This document shows, piece by piece, positions 1 through 9,908 of a stretch of DNA of 64,000 bases (positions are counted from its first letter, which is position 1; each line of letters begins with the position of its first letter). The notes under the pieces were generated by a model, which was given only the letters and a program-made list of their open reading frames with translations, ran no database searches and had not been told where the DNA came from. The translations under genes were made by a program, and so were the position numbers. This DNA is from Rhodoferax sp. U11-2br (lineage in GTDB: Bacteria; Pseudomonadota; Gammaproteobacteria; Burkholderiales; Burkholderiaceae_C), in NCBI RefSeq assembly GCF_018619435.1, contig NZ_JAHFZF010000007.1:99225-163224 (forward strand), written 5' to 3'.

Positions 1-1
1 A

Positions 2-397
2 GGCGTAGAAAACGGCTTGCGTATCCGCATCAGCGGCGCCTTAGGTAGTCTGGAGTGGCAACAAGAGCAGCCGCAAGTGCTGCACTTCAAGCCACTGGAT
101 GCGCCAGCACAGGTACGTACACCCAACGGTCCCGGCACCCTGCCGCTGGCGGCGCGAGCCTCACGCATCGTGGCCGGGCATCCCGAGGGCTTTCACGAAG
201 CCTTTGCCAACCTGTACACCGACGCGGCCGATACGATCGCCGCGCGCCGCTGTCATCAGGCGGTGGACCCGCTGTCCACACACTTCCCCAACGCCAGTGA
301 CGGACTGCAAGGTCTGCGCTTTGTCACCGCCGCGCTGGCGTCCAGCCAGCAACAAGGTACCTGGACAACTGTTGAAGGTACAACTGACCATGTTTGA
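2..397 (+). CDS. Gfo/Idh/MocA family oxidoreductase, C-terminal fragment (cut by window edge)
   Basis: Only the last 131 codons are in the window; the frame is open to the left edge. The opening residues ([20 protein letters not shown]) match the C-terminal beta-sheet domain of Gfo/Idh/MocA NAD(P)-dependent sugar oxidoreductases, where a 'LRIRIYG..GGLEW' strand is followed by a loop contacting the substrate. The Rossmann domain and catalytic Lys/His would lie upstream, outside the window. The stop overlaps the start of galT by 8 bases, so it is probably the upstream member of the same operon and acts on a sugar or sugar derivative. The substrate cannot be told from this piece. Confidence 0.7.
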   Translation, partial: GVENGLRIRISGALGSLEWQQEQPQVLHFKPLDAPAQVRTPNGPGTLPLAARASRIVAGHPEGFHEAFANLYTDAADTIAARRCHQAVDPLSTHFPNASDGLQGLRFVTAALASSQQQGTWTTVEGTTDHV

Positions 398-1442
398 CCC
401 CAGTGACCATTCCCATCGTCGTTACAACCCTCTGACCGGCCAATGGGTGCTCGTCTCGCCACACCGGGCCAAGCGCCCCTGGCAAGGCCAGCAGGAGTCA
501 CCGGATCGCAGTGAGCGACCCAGCCATGACCCGCAGTGTTATTTGTGTGCCGGCAACCTGCGGGTGACTGGCGAGCGCAACCCTGACTACCAGCACACCT
601 TCGTTTTCACCAACGATTTTGCAGCAATGATGGCGGACACACCCGAAGCGGCACCGCCGACGGACGATCTGTTCCAGATCCAGAGCGCCCGCGGTACCAG
701 CCGGGTGATCTGCTTCTCGCCAGACCACAGCCTGTCCTTGCCGGAGTTGTCCTTGCCGGCCATTGGCCAGGTCATCCAAACCTGGATCTCCGAGACCAAA
801 GAGCTGGCTCAAACCTACCCAGGCATCCAGATCTTCGAGAACAAGGGCGCCATGATGGGCTGCTCCAACCCGCACCCACATGGCCAGATCTGGGCCACCA
901 GTTACATCCCCAGCGAAGTGCATCAGGAAGACCTGCACCAGCGTGCCTACTTCAACCAACATCAGCGCCCCCTGCTGCTCGACTATGCCGAACGCGAGGC
1001 GGCCAGTGGTGAACGTGTGGTCGTCCAGACGACGCACTGGCTGGCGGTGGTGCCGTTCTGGGCCACCTGGCCTTTTGAGATTTTGCTGCTGCCACGCTTT
1101 ACCGTGCAGCGCATCACCCAGCTTGACGCGACGCAGCAGGCCGATCTGGCGCTGGCGCTGAAAAAGCTGACCAGCCGTTACGACAACCTGTTCGAGTGTT
1201 CCTTCCCTTACTCGATGGGCTGGCACGGCGCCCCATATGACAGTCGCGGCACCGAAGGCTGGCAGTTGCATGCCCATTTTTACCCCCCCTTGCTGCGCTC
1301 AGCCAGTGTGCGCAAGTTCATGGTGGGGTTTGAGATGCTGGCCGAAGCGCAGCGTGACCTCACGCCAGAACAGGCTGCCGAGCGCCTGCGCGCGGTCTCT
1401 GACCTGCATTACCGCGAGGCATCCACATGTCCCAAGCCTTGA
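390..1442 (+). CDS. galT: galactose-1-phosphate uridylyltransferase
   Basis: A 350-residue protein that moves UMP from UDP-glucose to galactose-1-phosphate in the Leloir pathway. The frame is open further upstream, but the ATG at 390 gives the canonical start ([19 protein letters not shown]) and overlaps the preceding gene. A zinc-type CYLC pair lies near residue 50. The active-site motif NPHPHGQIW lies near residues 160-168; its second His is the nucleophile that is uridylylated in this HIT-related family. Length matches E. coli GalT (348 residues). The 3' end overlaps galK by 16 bases, so the two are co-translated. No galE or galM is visible beside it. Confidence 0.95.
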   Translation: MFDPSDHSHRRYNPLTGQWVLVSPHRAKRPWQGQQESPDRSERPSHDPQCYLCAGNLRVTGERNPDYQHTFVFTNDFAAMMADTPEAAPPTDDLFQIQSARGTSRVICFSPDHSLSLPELSLPAIGQVIQTWISETKELAQTYPGIQIFENKGAMMGCSNPHPHGQIWATSYIPSEVHQEDLHQRAYFNQHQRPLLLDYAEREAASGERVVVQTTHWLAVVPFWATWPFEILLLPRFTVQRITQLDATQQADLALALKKLTSRYDNLFECSFPYSMGWHGAPYDSRGTEGWQLHAHFYPPLLRSASVRKFMVGFEMLAEAQRDLTPEQAAERLRAVSDLHYREASTCPKP

Positions 1443-2587
1443 AACACGTCGCGACACAAGCCTTTGAAGCGAGCTTTGGCAGCCCACCTCAACACTGGGT
1501 GCAGGCCCCCGGCCGGGTCAACCTGATTGGTGAACACACCGACTACAACGACGGTTTTGTCCTGCCCTGCGCCATCAACTTTGGCACGCTAATCGCCGCC
1601 AGAGCACGCACCGACGCCATCGTGCGGGTGGTAGCTGCTGACTACGGCGGCGAAGTCGACAGCTTCCGCCTTGACCAGCCCATCCTGCCTTTGGCTGAGG
1701 GCGCTTGGCCCAATTACGTACGAGGTGTCGTCAAGTACCTCCTGGAAACAGGCTTGCCGCTGCAAGGTGCCGATTTGGCACTCGCTGGCAATGTGCCGCA
1801 GGGTGCTGGCTTGTCGTCCTCGGCATCGCTGGAGGTTTCGGTGGCTCAGGCTTTCAAAACCCTGCAGGGGTTCAGCGAGCTCAGTCCCACCGACATGGCC
1901 TTGATTGCCCAACGGGCCGAAAACCGGTTTGTTGGCTGCAACTGCGGCATCATGGACCAACTGGTATCAGCACGCGGGGAAGCCGGTAGCGCCCTGCTGA
2001 TCGACTGCCGCTCACTTGCCACACAGGCGGTGCCGATGCCTGCTGATGTGGCGGTGATGATTGTGCATTCCCGGGTGCGCCGCGGGCTGGTTGGCAGTGA
2101 GTACAACACCCGGCGCCTGCAGTGTGAAGCGGCGGCCAAACACTACGGCGTCAAGGCCTTGCGTGATCTGGACCTGGCCCGGCTGGAGGCTGAGGCGGGG
2201 GATTTGGATGCGATCGTGCTGCGCCGTGCCCGGCACATCGTCACCGAAAACCAGCGCACGCTCGACGCCGCAGTGGCTTTGGCTGCCGGTGATTTACGCC
2301 AGATGGGGCAACTCATGGCGGCCTCCCATGTCTCGATGCGTGACGACTTTGAAATCACTGCGCCCGCGGTCGACCAGTTGGTGGACATCCTGCAAACCGC
2401 CATTGGCCCGGTCGGTGGCGCCCGCATGACTGGCGGCGGATTTGGCGGCTGCGCGGTGGCATTGATGCCATCAAGCCAGGTCGAAGCGGTCCGCCAAGCC
2501 GTGGCTGAGCAATACCGATCACCCACTGGCGAAGCGGGTACCGTCTACGTCTGCCAGGCCTCACAAGGTGCGGGTTCCCTGAGCTGA
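1427..2587 (+). CDS. galK: galactokinase
   Basis: A 386-residue GHMP-family kinase that phosphorylates alpha-D-galactose at O1 with ATP, feeding GalT. All three family motifs are visible: the N-terminal substrate loop [16 protein letters not shown] (about residues 27-42), the ATP-binding glycine/serine loop [15 protein letters not shown] (about 124-138), and the C-terminal [15 protein letters not shown] motif (about 328-342). Length is close to E. coli GalK (382). It starts inside the 3' end of galT. A gap of about 250 bases separates it from araB, so gal and ara genes may be separate transcripts. Confidence 0.95.
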   Translation: MSQALKHVATQAFEASFGSPPQHWVQAPGRVNLIGEHTDYNDGFVLPCAINFGTLIAARARTDAIVRVVAADYGGEVDSFRLDQPILPLAEGAWPNYVRGVVKYLLETGLPLQGADLALAGNVPQGAGLSSSASLEVSVAQAFKTLQGFSELSPTDMALIAQRAENRFVGCNCGIMDQLVSARGEAGSALLIDCRSLATQAVPMPADVAVMIVHSRVRRGLVGSEYNTRRLQCEAAAKHYGVKALRDLDLARLEAEAGDLDAIVLRRARHIVTENQRTLDAAVALAAGDLRQMGQLMAASHVSMRDDFEITAPAVDQLVDILQTAIGPVGGARMTGGGFGGCAVALMPSSQVEAVRQAVAEQYRSPTGEAGTVYVCQASQGAGSLS

Positions 2588-2630
2588 GCCCCTACAACGG
2601 CCCGCTCCCTGCGGGTCTGCGGCATGTATT

Positions 2631-2670
2631 TATTGGTATCAATAGTCTCCTAATCTCTATTGGATCAATA
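2631..2670. promoter_or_regulatory. two tandem inverted repeats ahead of araB, candidate operators
   Basis: In the galK-araB gap, TATTGGTATCAATA (2631-2644) and TATTGGATCAATA (2658-2670) are both palindromes built from the same arms, TATTG and CAATA. Their centres are about 26.5 bp apart, roughly two and a half helical turns. This looks like a double operator for a dimeric regulator (GntR or LacI type would fit), but no regulator gene for it is in the window. I see no other copy of this motif in the window. The rest of the gap (2588-2841) holds no gene. Confidence 0.45.
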
Positions 2671-2841
2671 TGCCCCCCATGGCTATCATGCGCTCACTCT
2701 TTGGCCTTTGACCGGTTGCGCATGCCGCTGATCCCAGGCCAAAGAGCTGTTTTTCTGTGACCGGACACCCTGGCCCGCACACTGTGTGGCCGGGTCTGTG
2801 TCCCTTCACGGTTCATGCATGTTTCAATTCCTGGATGTTTT

Positions 2842-4509
2842 ATGAGCTCTTATGCATTGGGTCTGGATTACGGCAGTGATTCGGTCAGGGCGCTGTTGGT
2901 GAATGCGCAAACCGGCGAAGAAGTGGCGAGTGCCGTGGTGTACTACCCACGCTGGAGCCAAGGCCTGTTTTGCGCGCCCGCCAAAGACCAGTTTCGCCAG
3001 CACCCGCTGGACTACACCGACAGTTTGGTGGAAGCCGTGCAGGCCCTGTGGCAAAAAGCCCCGGCGGGTGCTGCCCAGCAAGTGGTGGGCCTGAGTTTTG
3101 ACACCACCGGCTCGACCCCAATCGCCTTGAACCGCGACGGTGTGGCGCTGTCCTTGCTGCCTGAATTTGCCACAAATCCCAACGCGATGTTTGTCCTGTG
3201 GAAGGACCACACCGCCGTCAAAGAGGCCCAACAGATCACTGCAGCCGCTAACCATGCACCGGAAAACTACCTGAAGTTTGAGGGTGGCATTTACTCCTCG
3301 GAGTGGTACTGGGCCAAAGCCTTGCACGTGATGCGCGCCGACCCGGCGGTGGCCAAGGCCGCTTATATGTGGGTCGAACACTGCGACTGGATATCGGCTG
3401 TCCTGACCGGCACCACCCACCCCGACACCTTGCGCATGGGGCGCTGCGCTACCGGGCACAAACTGATGTGGCATGCCAGCTGGGGGGGTTACCCACCCGA
3501 TGCCTTCTTTGCCGGTATCGACCCGCTGCTGAGCGGTCTGCGTGACCGGCTACCGGTCGAGACCTTCACCGCTGACCAATTGTGCGGCCGACTCACCGCA
3601 GAATGGGCTGAGAAACTGGGCCTGCCCGTGGGCACAGCGGTCGGGTTTGGCGCTTTTGATTGCCACATGGGGGCCGTTGCAGCCAATGTCAAACCGGGTG
3701 TGTTGACCAAAATCATGGGCACCTCCACCTGTGACATCACCGTGGCCAGCTACGCCGACATCGGCGACAAATCGGTGCGCGGCATCTGTGGCCAAGTGGA
3801 CGGCTCGGTGATGCCCGGCCTGGTGGGGCTGGAGGCGGGTCAGTCCGCCTTTGGCGACCTGTATGCATGGTTCCGCAACCTGGTCAACTGGCCCACAACC
3901 AACTTGCTGCAGCGCAGCAGCTTGATCGACGAGGCCACCAAACACCAGCTGATCCAGGAGATTGAAGACCACACCTTGGCGGCACTGGGGGTGGAGGCCG
4001 CCAAACTCGCGGTCGGAGAAACCGGTATCACCGCGCTGGATTGGGTCAATGGCCGACGCACGCCCGATGCCGACCAGACCGTGGCCATGGCCCTCACCGG
4101 CCTGAAGATGGGCAGCCAGGCGCCGCAGGTGTTTCGTGCGCTGGTGGAAGCCACCGCCTTTGGGGCCCGCGCCATCATCGAGCGCTTCAAGGAAGAAGGT
4201 ATTGCGATCAACGCCGTGGTGGTGATTGGCGGCATTTCCAAGAAGTCGGACTTTGTCATGCAGGTCTGCGCCGATGTCTGGAACTGCCCGATCGACGTGT
4301 TGGAGAGTGAACAGAGCTGCGCCTTGGGTGCAGCCATCTTTGCCGCCACTGTGGGGGGGGTACACGCCAATGTGGCCAGCGCCCAGGCGGTGATGGCATC
4401 ACCGGTCTGCAAAACCTACGTACCCAATGCCGAAGCCGCTTTGGCCTATGAACCGCTCTACGCCCAGTACCAACAACTGGGCGCTTATGTCAACGAAGGA
4501 AAGCCATGA
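2842..4509 (+). CDS. araB: L-ribulokinase
   Basis: An FGGY-family sugar kinase of 555 residues that phosphorylates L-ribulose to L-ribulose-5-phosphate. It begins ALGLDYGSDSVRALLV, the phosphate-1 loop of the actin-like ATPase fold in its ribulokinase form. The C-terminal FGGY signature region (VVVIGGISKKSDFVMQ) follows near residue 465. An upstream in-frame ATG at 2815 exists, but 2842 matches the family start (MSSYALGLDYGSDS) and E. coli AraB length (566). The stop overlaps the araD start by four bases (ATGA). Neighbours araD and araA confirm the arabinose role. Confidence 0.95.
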   Translation: MSSYALGLDYGSDSVRALLVNAQTGEEVASAVVYYPRWSQGLFCAPAKDQFRQHPLDYTDSLVEAVQALWQKAPAGAAQQVVGLSFDTTGSTPIALNRDGVALSLLPEFATNPNAMFVLWKDHTAVKEAQQITAAANHAPENYLKFEGGIYSSEWYWAKALHVMRADPAVAKAAYMWVEHCDWISAVLTGTTHPDTLRMGRCATGHKLMWHASWGGYPPDAFFAGIDPLLSGLRDRLPVETFTADQLCGRLTAEWAEKLGLPVGTAVGFGAFDCHMGAVAANVKPGVLTKIMGTSTCDITVASYADIGDKSVRGICGQVDGSVMPGLVGLEAGQSAFGDLYAWFRNLVNWPTTNLLQRSSLIDEATKHQLIQEIEDHTLAALGVEAAKLAVGETGITALDWVNGRRTPDADQTVAMALTGLKMGSQAPQVFRALVEATAFGARAIIERFKEEGIAINAVVVIGGISKKSDFVMQVCADVWNCPIDVLESEQSCALGAAIFAATVGGVHANVASAQAVMASPVCKTYVPNAEAALAYEPLYAQYQQLGAYVNEGKP

Positions 4510-5201
4510 GTTACACCGAACTCAAACGCGCGGCCTATGAGGCCAATATGGAGCTGGATCGGCGCAAGCTGGTGGTCTACAACTTTGGCAATGTGTCGGA
4601 AATCGACCGTGCCAAAGGGGTCATTGCCATCAAACCCAGCGGTGTGCCGTATGCCGACCTGACACCAGATGACATGGTGATTGTGGACCTCGACAACACC
4701 GTGGTGGAGGGCAAACTCAAACCCTCGTCCGACACCCGCACCCATACTTATTTGTACCGGCACTTTGCCAGCATTGGCGGAGTGACTCACACCCACTCCA
4801 CCTTTGCCACGGCCTGGGCGCAGACCCAGCGGCCTATCCCCTGCTTTGGCACCACCCATGCCGACTTTGTTTACGGCGACATCCCCTGCACCGCATTGAT
4901 CACAGACGCCCAGATTGCGCGCGACTACGAAGAAGAAACCGGTGTGCAGATCACCGACTGCTTCGCTGGCCGAAGCCCGGACGAGGCACCCATGGTCATC
5001 GTCGCCGGTCACGGCCCTTTCACCTGGGGCAAAGACGCCGCCAAAGCGGTTTACAACGCGGTGATTCTGGAAGAAGTGGCGCACATGGCCTACCTGACCC
5101 AGACCCTGCGCCCGGACATCAGGTCCTTGAAGCAAACCATCATCGACAAACACTTCTTGCGCAAACACGGCAAGAACGCTTATTACGGTCAAGCCCAGTA
5201 A
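4506..5201 (+). CDS. araD: L-ribulose-5-phosphate 4-epimerase
   Basis: A 231-residue class II aldolase-fold enzyme that converts L-ribulose-5-phosphate to D-xylulose-5-phosphate, the exit of arabinose catabolism into the pentose phosphate pathway. The zinc ligands are visible as THTHSTFATAW (about residues 94-104) and as the His of IVAGHGPFTWG (near 168). Length equals E. coli AraD (231). ATGA overlap with araB suggests translational coupling. araA follows after 37 bases. Confidence 0.95.
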   Translation: MSYTELKRAAYEANMELDRRKLVVYNFGNVSEIDRAKGVIAIKPSGVPYADLTPDDMVIVDLDNTVVEGKLKPSSDTRTHTYLYRHFASIGGVTHTHSTFATAWAQTQRPIPCFGTTHADFVYGDIPCTALITDAQIARDYEEETGVQITDCFAGRSPDEAPMVIVAGHGPFTWGKDAAKAVYNAVILEEVAHMAYLTQTLRPDIRSLKQTIIDKHFLRKHGKNAYYGQAQ

Positions 5202-5238
5202 ATACCTGGACTATTAGCTATTTTTTGAGGAGCATTCC

Positions 5239-6741
5239 ATGAAAGTTTTCGATACCAAAGAAGTCTGGCTGATCACCGGCTCACAACATTTGTACGGCCC
5301 AGGTGTGTTGGCCCAGGTGGCAGAGAACAGCCAGACCATTGCCAGCAGCCTGAGTGCCTCCGAGGCCATCTCGATCAAGGTCGTGGCCAAAGACACGGTG
5401 GTGTCCCCCTCCGACATCCTGGCGGTCTGCCAGGCCGCCAACAGCGCGCCCAACTGCGTCGGTGTGATCCTGTGGATGCACACCTTCTCGCCAGCCAAGA
5501 TGTGGATTGCGGGCCTGAAGGCGCTGCGCAAACCCTATATGCATCTGCACACCCAGTTCAACGCCGAACTGCCGTTTGCCGACATCAACATGCATTTCAT
5601 GAACCTGAACCAGAGTGCCCACGGTGACCGCGAGTTCGGCCACATCAGCACCCGCCTGCGCCAAGACCGCAAGGTGGTGGTGGGGCATTGGGCCGACCCA
5701 CGTGTGCAGGCCGACATCGACAGCTGGTGCCGCGTGGCCATGGGCTGGTTTGAGAGCCAGAACCTGAAGGTCGCGCGTTTTGGCGACAACATGCGTCAGG
5801 TCGCGGTGACCGAAGGCGACAAGGTCTCGGCGCAGATCCAGTTTGGGTATGAGGTACATGCGTTTGGCCTGGGTGACCTGCAGGACGCCGTGGCCACCAT
5901 CACCGATGCACAAGTGGCCCAGCAAATCGAGATCTACAAGGCGGACTACGAGGTGTCGCCCACCCTGCTGGCCGATGCCCACCAGTTTGAGATGTTGCAG
6001 AACGAAGCCCGCCTGGAACTGGGCCTGCACAAGTTCCTGACCGAGGGCGGCTTCGGTGCTTTCACCAATTGTTTTGAAAACCTGACCGGCACCACCAACC
6101 TGCCCGGCCTGGCGACCCAGCGCCTGATGAGCCAGGGTTTTGGCTACGGTGGTGAAGGTGACTGGAAAACAGCCGCCATGGTGCGCATCGCCAAGGTCAT
6201 GTCCAAGGGCCGCCCTGGTGGCACCTCGTTCATGGAGGACTACACCTACAACTTCGGTGCTGTCGGCCAAGTGCTGGGCGCCCATATGCTTGAAGTTTGC
6301 CCGTCGATTGCCGCCGCCAAGCCCAAGCTGGAAGTGCATTTGCACACCATCGGCTGCCGCAAGGACATCGCACGCCTGCTGTTTACCGGCAAAGCGGGCC
6401 CGGCAATCAACATCTCGGTGATCGACATGGGCACGCGTTTTCGCATGATCATCAACGAGGTCGACACCGTGACCCCGGCACAAGAGTTGCCCAACTTGCC
6501 GGTGGCCAAAGCCCTGTGGCAACCCCGCCCGAACTTGGCAGTGGCAGCAGCGGCCTGGATCCATGCCGGCGGCGCCCACCACAGCGCCTACACCCAGGGC
6601 ATCACCGCCGACGAGGCGGTGGATCTGGCCGAGATGGCCGGCATTGAAGCGGTAGTGATCGGTGCCGACACCACGGTGCGCGGCATCAAGACCGAGCTGC
6701 GTCACAATGGGGCTTATTACCACCTGAACCAGGGACTCTGA
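5239..6741 (+). CDS. araA: L-arabinose isomerase
   Basis: A 500-residue metal-dependent isomerase (L-arabinose to L-ribulose), exactly the length of the E. coli enzyme. The start [20 protein letters not shown] is the family N-terminus, and a strong ribosome site (GAGGAG) lies just upstream. Conserved parts include FTNCFENL (about 275-282) and the C-terminal [14 protein letters not shown] segment (about 437-450), which carries active-site His residues. It is third in araB-araD-araA; no arabinose importer genes are in the window. Confidence 0.96.
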   Translation: MKVFDTKEVWLITGSQHLYGPGVLAQVAENSQTIASSLSASEAISIKVVAKDTVVSPSDILAVCQAANSAPNCVGVILWMHTFSPAKMWIAGLKALRKPYMHLHTQFNAELPFADINMHFMNLNQSAHGDREFGHISTRLRQDRKVVVGHWADPRVQADIDSWCRVAMGWFESQNLKVARFGDNMRQVAVTEGDKVSAQIQFGYEVHAFGLGDLQDAVATITDAQVAQQIEIYKADYEVSPTLLADAHQFEMLQNEARLELGLHKFLTEGGFGAFTNCFENLTGTTNLPGLATQRLMSQGFGYGGEGDWKTAAMVRIAKVMSKGRPGGTSFMEDYTYNFGAVGQVLGAHMLEVCPSIAAAKPKLEVHLHTIGCRKDIARLLFTGKAGPAINISVIDMGTRFRMIINEVDTVTPAQELPNLPVAKALWQPRPNLAVAAAAWIHAGGAHHSAYTQGITADEAVDLAEMAGIEAVVIGADTTVRGIKTELRHNGAYYHLNQGL

Positions 6742-6768
6742 CAACAAAGGTTTCTGCCTATAGCCCTT

Positions 6769-7365
6769 ATGTATGATGATTATGTAGCTCTCATTTTTGA
6801 TATGGATGGCACACTGGTCGACAGCGGCCAGTTGCACGAGTTCAGCTGGAGAGCCACACTCAACACCTACCACATTCCCATTGACGGTCCGCTGATGCGC
6901 TCCTTGGCCGGTGTTCCGACCAAGGAGACGTTGGCATTCCTGATCGAGAAGTTTGACTGCACGGTCTCGGCCAGCCTGGACGAGATGAACGAGTTCAAGG
7001 AACAGTGTGTGCGTGACAACGTGCAGCGCTTTGTCAAACCAACGGCGCTGTTCGACCTGGTGAAACACTACCACGGCAAAAAACCCATGGCCATTGGCAC
7101 CGGCGCCAACACCGCCGAGGCGCTGCTGGTGTTGCAGCAGTGTGGCATGGACACCTACCTGAACGCAGTGGTGGGTGCAGATCAGGTCCAACACCCCAAA
7201 CCAGCCCCCGACACCTTCTTACGCTGCGCCGAACTGCTGGGTGTGGCCCCCGGCCAGTGTGTGGTGTTTGAAGACGCCCAACTGGGCCTGCAAGCCGCCA
7301 CCAGCGCCGGTATGGCCGCCGTGGACGTGTTCCTGACCCACCACATCTACAACGACTATTTTTGA
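6769..7365 (+). CDS. HAD-family sugar phosphatase, YqaB / beta-phosphoglucomutase-like
   Basis: A 198-residue HAD hydrolase. Motif I is FDMDGTLVDS (residues 10-19, nucleophile Asp), motif II is AIGTGANT, and motif III/IV is HPKPAPDTFL...VVFEDAQLGLQAA. The layout closely follows E. coli YqaB, a fructose-1-phosphate phosphatase with a small helical cap. It sits 27 bases after araA and before a strong terminator, so it is the last gene of the arabinose operon. A role in removing dead-end sugar phosphates is plausible but inferred; the true substrate is unknown. Confidence 0.85.
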   Translation: MYDDYVALIFDMDGTLVDSGQLHEFSWRATLNTYHIPIDGPLMRSLAGVPTKETLAFLIEKFDCTVSASLDEMNEFKEQCVRDNVQRFVKPTALFDLVKHYHGKKPMAIGTGANTAEALLVLQQCGMDTYLNAVVGADQVQHPKPAPDTFLRCAELLGVAPGQCVVFEDAQLGLQAATSAGMAAVDVFLTHHIYNDYF

Positions 7366-7410
7366 GCTGACGGGCGCGCTTGCTGATCTGTCAGTGGGTC
7401 ATGCGCCCAT

Positions 7411-7446
7411 AAAAAAACCCGCCGGGTTTCCCTGGCGGGTTTTTTG
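7411..7446. terminator. bidirectional rho-independent terminator
   Basis: A hairpin with arms AACCCGCC (7416-7423) and GGCGGGTT (7434-7441) is flanked by an A-run on the left and a T-run on the right. It can therefore end both the rightward ara operon and the leftward porin transcript. Confidence 0.9.
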
Positions 7447-7482
7447 GTTTCTAAACCTCAGCTGGTTTACACCAGCGTGGGA

Positions 7483-8511
7483 TTAGAAGCGGTGTTGCAC
7501 GCCAACAGCAAACACGTCTGTCTTGGTGTCAGCCGCAGTCACGTTGTCGGTCTTGGCATGACGGTAGCCACCGTACACGAAGGTGCGTTTGGACAGGTCG
7601 TACTTGGCACCCAAGGCATAACCAGTGCGCTCTGCATCACCCGCTTTTGCGTTGTCGTCCGACTTGGCGATGCTGCCAGACAATGTCAGAGCAGAAGAGA
7701 CGGGGAAGTCCACACCAATTTGGTATTCAGAAGTGTCTGCACCATTGACGTTGCCAACATTGTCGACAGCACCGTAAGAAGCCTTGAGCGTGGCCACACC
7801 AAAGTTGTAAGAAGCGCCCAGGCGGGTGTACTTCAGATCAGCAGAGGTAGCGGTAGCATTAACAATGTCTTGAACTTGGTAACCAAATTGCACAGCCAAA
7901 GGACCAGCAGCATAAGTCAGGTTCATGCTGGTGGTAGAGGTTGCGCTGGTGGAGGCAGTCTTGTCTTCACCCAGGCTGTAGCTGATAGCGCCGCTGAAAC
8001 CACCAAAAGTGGGAGCTTGGTAGAACAGGGTGTTGTTGGGGCGAACAGTGTAGCCCGTGCTGAGGAACACATCCTTTGTGGCAGACAATGCGGAGTCAAA
8101 AACGGCATTCGAGGCACCATTGATGTCATCAAACGGAGTTGGTGTACGACCCAATTTGACAGCACCAAAATCACCAGACAAACCAACCCAAGATTGACGA
8201 GAGAAAGCAGCAGCAGTGTCAACGCCAGCAATGCTTGTTGTGCCACCCTTGCCGCTGTCCATATCAAAACCTTGTTCCAACTGGAAGTTGGCCTTCAGAC
8301 CACCACCCAGATCTTCAGAACCCTTCAGGCCCCAACGAGAACCATTGACACCACCACTGTCCAACTTGGTTTGTGTCAAGCTAGAGGTGCCATTGTTGGT
8401 CTTGACAGTACCAAACCAGACGTCAGCAATACCGTAGATAGTCACAGAGGATTGGGCCATAGCGGCGCCGGAAGCTGCCAGAACGGCCAGCGCGATCAAC
8501 GATTTTTTCAT
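7483..8511 (-). CDS. outer-membrane general porin (OmpC/Burkholderia type), copy 1
   Basis: A 342-residue trimeric-porin type beta-barrel. The ATG at 8511 follows a GGAG ribosome site; a TTG further upstream is not needed. The signal peptide MKKSLIALAVLAASGAAMAQ is cleaved after AMAQ, and the barrel starts SSVTIYGIADVW. The protein ends in Phe (VGVQHRF), the usual BAM recognition residue. It is paralogous to the next gene (8892-9908), with the same signal peptide and aligned loops. It should carry small hydrophilic solutes across the outer membrane; specificity cannot be told. Confidence 0.93.
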   Translation of the reverse strand: MKKSLIALAVLAASGAAMAQSSVTIYGIADVWFGTVKTNNGTSSLTQTKLDSGGVNGSRWGLKGSEDLGGGLKANFQLEQGFDMDSGKGGTTSIAGVDTAAAFSRQSWVGLSGDFGAVKLGRTPTPFDDINGASNAVFDSALSATKDVFLSTGYTVRPNNTLFYQAPTFGGFSGAISYSLGEDKTASTSATSTTSMNLTYAAGPLAVQFGYQVQDIVNATATSADLKYTRLGASYNFGVATLKASYGAVDNVGNVNGADTSEYQIGVDFPVSSALTLSGSIAKSDDNAKAGDAERTGYALGAKYDLSKRTFVYGGYRHAKTDNVTAADTKTDVFAVGVQHRF

Positions 8512-8819
8512 TTCAAATTTCTCCAAGGTTAAACGGAGGGATCCAGACGCAAAGTCTCAGAACCCCGGGCCAACCTCCTTGTTCAGGAAGTTAAAGCCTA
8601 TTGAAACAGAGGAAAGTGACAGTTGCAGCGAATGGCACCGCAAATACGCGCAAATTTGGTGCATCCGTGGTGTCTTTGCAACACATCGAAAAAGCAGGTG
8701 GTGTGTATGCCTACGACATGCTCCGCCAGACCGTCCAATATCTAGCCCAGCGCACTTGCAAGGTGCCACACAGACCAAATTGACTTCTCCAACCATTTCC
8801 CGTCGCACTGGAGCACCCA
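8512..8819. other. intergenic region upstream of porin 1
   Basis: About 300 bases between the two porins. Short open frames exist on both strands, but none has a ribosome site or recognisable product. It should hold the promoter and a long leader of porin 1; porin leaders often carry sRNA targets, but I see no specific signal. Confidence 0.4.
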
Positions 8820-8852
8820 TAAAAAAACCCCACTCGGTTACCCAAGTGGGGT
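8820..8852 (-). terminator. rho-independent terminator of porin 2
   Basis: Arms ACCCCACT (8827-8834) and AGTGGGGT (8845-8852) form a hairpin whose minus-strand copy is followed by a run of seven T, just downstream of the leftward porin gene. Confidence 0.88.
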
Positions 8853-8891
8853 GATTGTTTTAGTCTTTTACTGACTTAGGTCAGCATCAGA

Positions 8892-9908
8892 TTAGAACGT
8901 GTGCTTGAGGCCAACAGCAAACAGGCTGTGTTTTGTGTCAGCAGCGCTTTGGTTTGTTTTCTTGTCGGACTCATAACCACCGTACACGGTGGTGCGTTTG
9001 GACAAGGAGTAAGCAGCACCAACACCGTAACCTTTGCGAGTGGCTTCGTAGACACCAGCGGGGTTGCTGTCATCCGACTTGGCGTAGCTGGCAGACAGAG
9101 TCAAAGCAGAGCTCACAGGGAAGTCGGCACCAATTTGGTACTCAGAAGCGTCCCGGTCGACGGCGTTACCAACGTTGCTGACCTTGCCGTAGTTGGCATA
9201 GAGCTTGGCTACGCCCAAGTCATAGGTACCGCCCAAACGGGTGAACTTTTGATCGTTGGCAGTTTTGCCATCTTCAACTTGGTAACCCAGTTGCAAAGCC
9301 AGAGGGCCAGCACCGTAGGTCACGTTGAAAGCGGTAATAGATGTTGCATCAGTACCTGCGGGGGTACCTTTGTTTTCACCCAAACTGTAGCTCACGGCAC
9401 CAGCAAAACCACCGAAAGATGGTGTTGCGTAGTAGATGGTGTTTGCAGGATTGGAGTTGTAGTTTGATGTGCTAATGAACACTTTGTTCATTGGCGACAA
9501 GGCCGAGTCAAACACGGCGTCAGATGAACCTTGCACATCGTCATAGGCAGTCCACACTTTACCCAGTTTGACTTCACCAAAGCCACCAGACAAACCAACA
9601 TAGGATTGGCGAGAGAATGCTTGCGCAACACCAGGTTGCGAATCATTTGTACCAGCGGCACCAGAATCAATGGAAAAACCTTGTTCCAACAGGAAATTGG
9701 CTTTCAAACCGCCGCCCAGATCTTCAGTACCCTTGATGCCCCAACGACTACCGCTCACGCCACCAGAACCAACTTTGCTGTCGCGGACATCGCCGGTCTT
9801 TTCAGAACCAACCCACACGTCAGCAATACCGTAAACGGTCACGGTAGATTGAGCCATTGCGGCGCCGGAAGCAGCGAGCACTGCCAAAGCAATCAGACTT
9901 TTTTTCAT
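8892..9908 (-). CDS. outer-membrane general porin (OmpC/Burkholderia type), copy 2
   Basis: A 338-residue porin with the same signal peptide as its neighbour (MKKSLIALAVLAASGAAMAQ), then STVTVYGIADVWVGSEKTGD and a C-terminal Phe (AVGLKHTF). Compared with copy 1, the strands align and the loops differ, as expected for a tandem duplication that has diverged. It has its own terminator and a long upstream gap, so the two porins are probably transcribed separately and may be expressed under different conditions. Confidence 0.93.
   Translation of the reverse strand: MKKSLIALAVLAASGAAMAQSTVTVYGIADVWVGSEKTGDVRDSKVGSGGVSGSRWGIKGTEDLGGGLKANFLLEQGFSIDSGAAGTNDSQPGVAQAFSRQSYVGLSGGFGEVKLGKVWTAYDDVQGSSDAVFDSALSPMNKVFISTSNYNSNPANTIYYATPSFGGFAGAVSYSLGENKGTPAGTDATSITAFNVTYGAGPLALQLGYQVEDGKTANDQKFTRLGGTYDLGVAKLYANYGKVSNVGNAVDRDASEYQIGADFPVSSALTLSASYAKSDDSNPAGVYEATRKGYGVGAAYSLSKRTTVYGGYESDKKTNQSAADTKHSLFAVGLKHTF

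Noticed and set aside
5281..7194. Long minus-strand open frame (637 codons) opposite araA and the HAD gene
   Set aside because: It is antisense to clearly identified genes, has no ribosome site and a composition rich in His, Val and Gly typical of the shadow frame of G+C-rich DNA.
7444..8532. Plus-strand frame of 362 codons over porin 1
   Set aside because: Antisense of the porin gene; the porin has a signal peptide, a ribosome site and a terminator.
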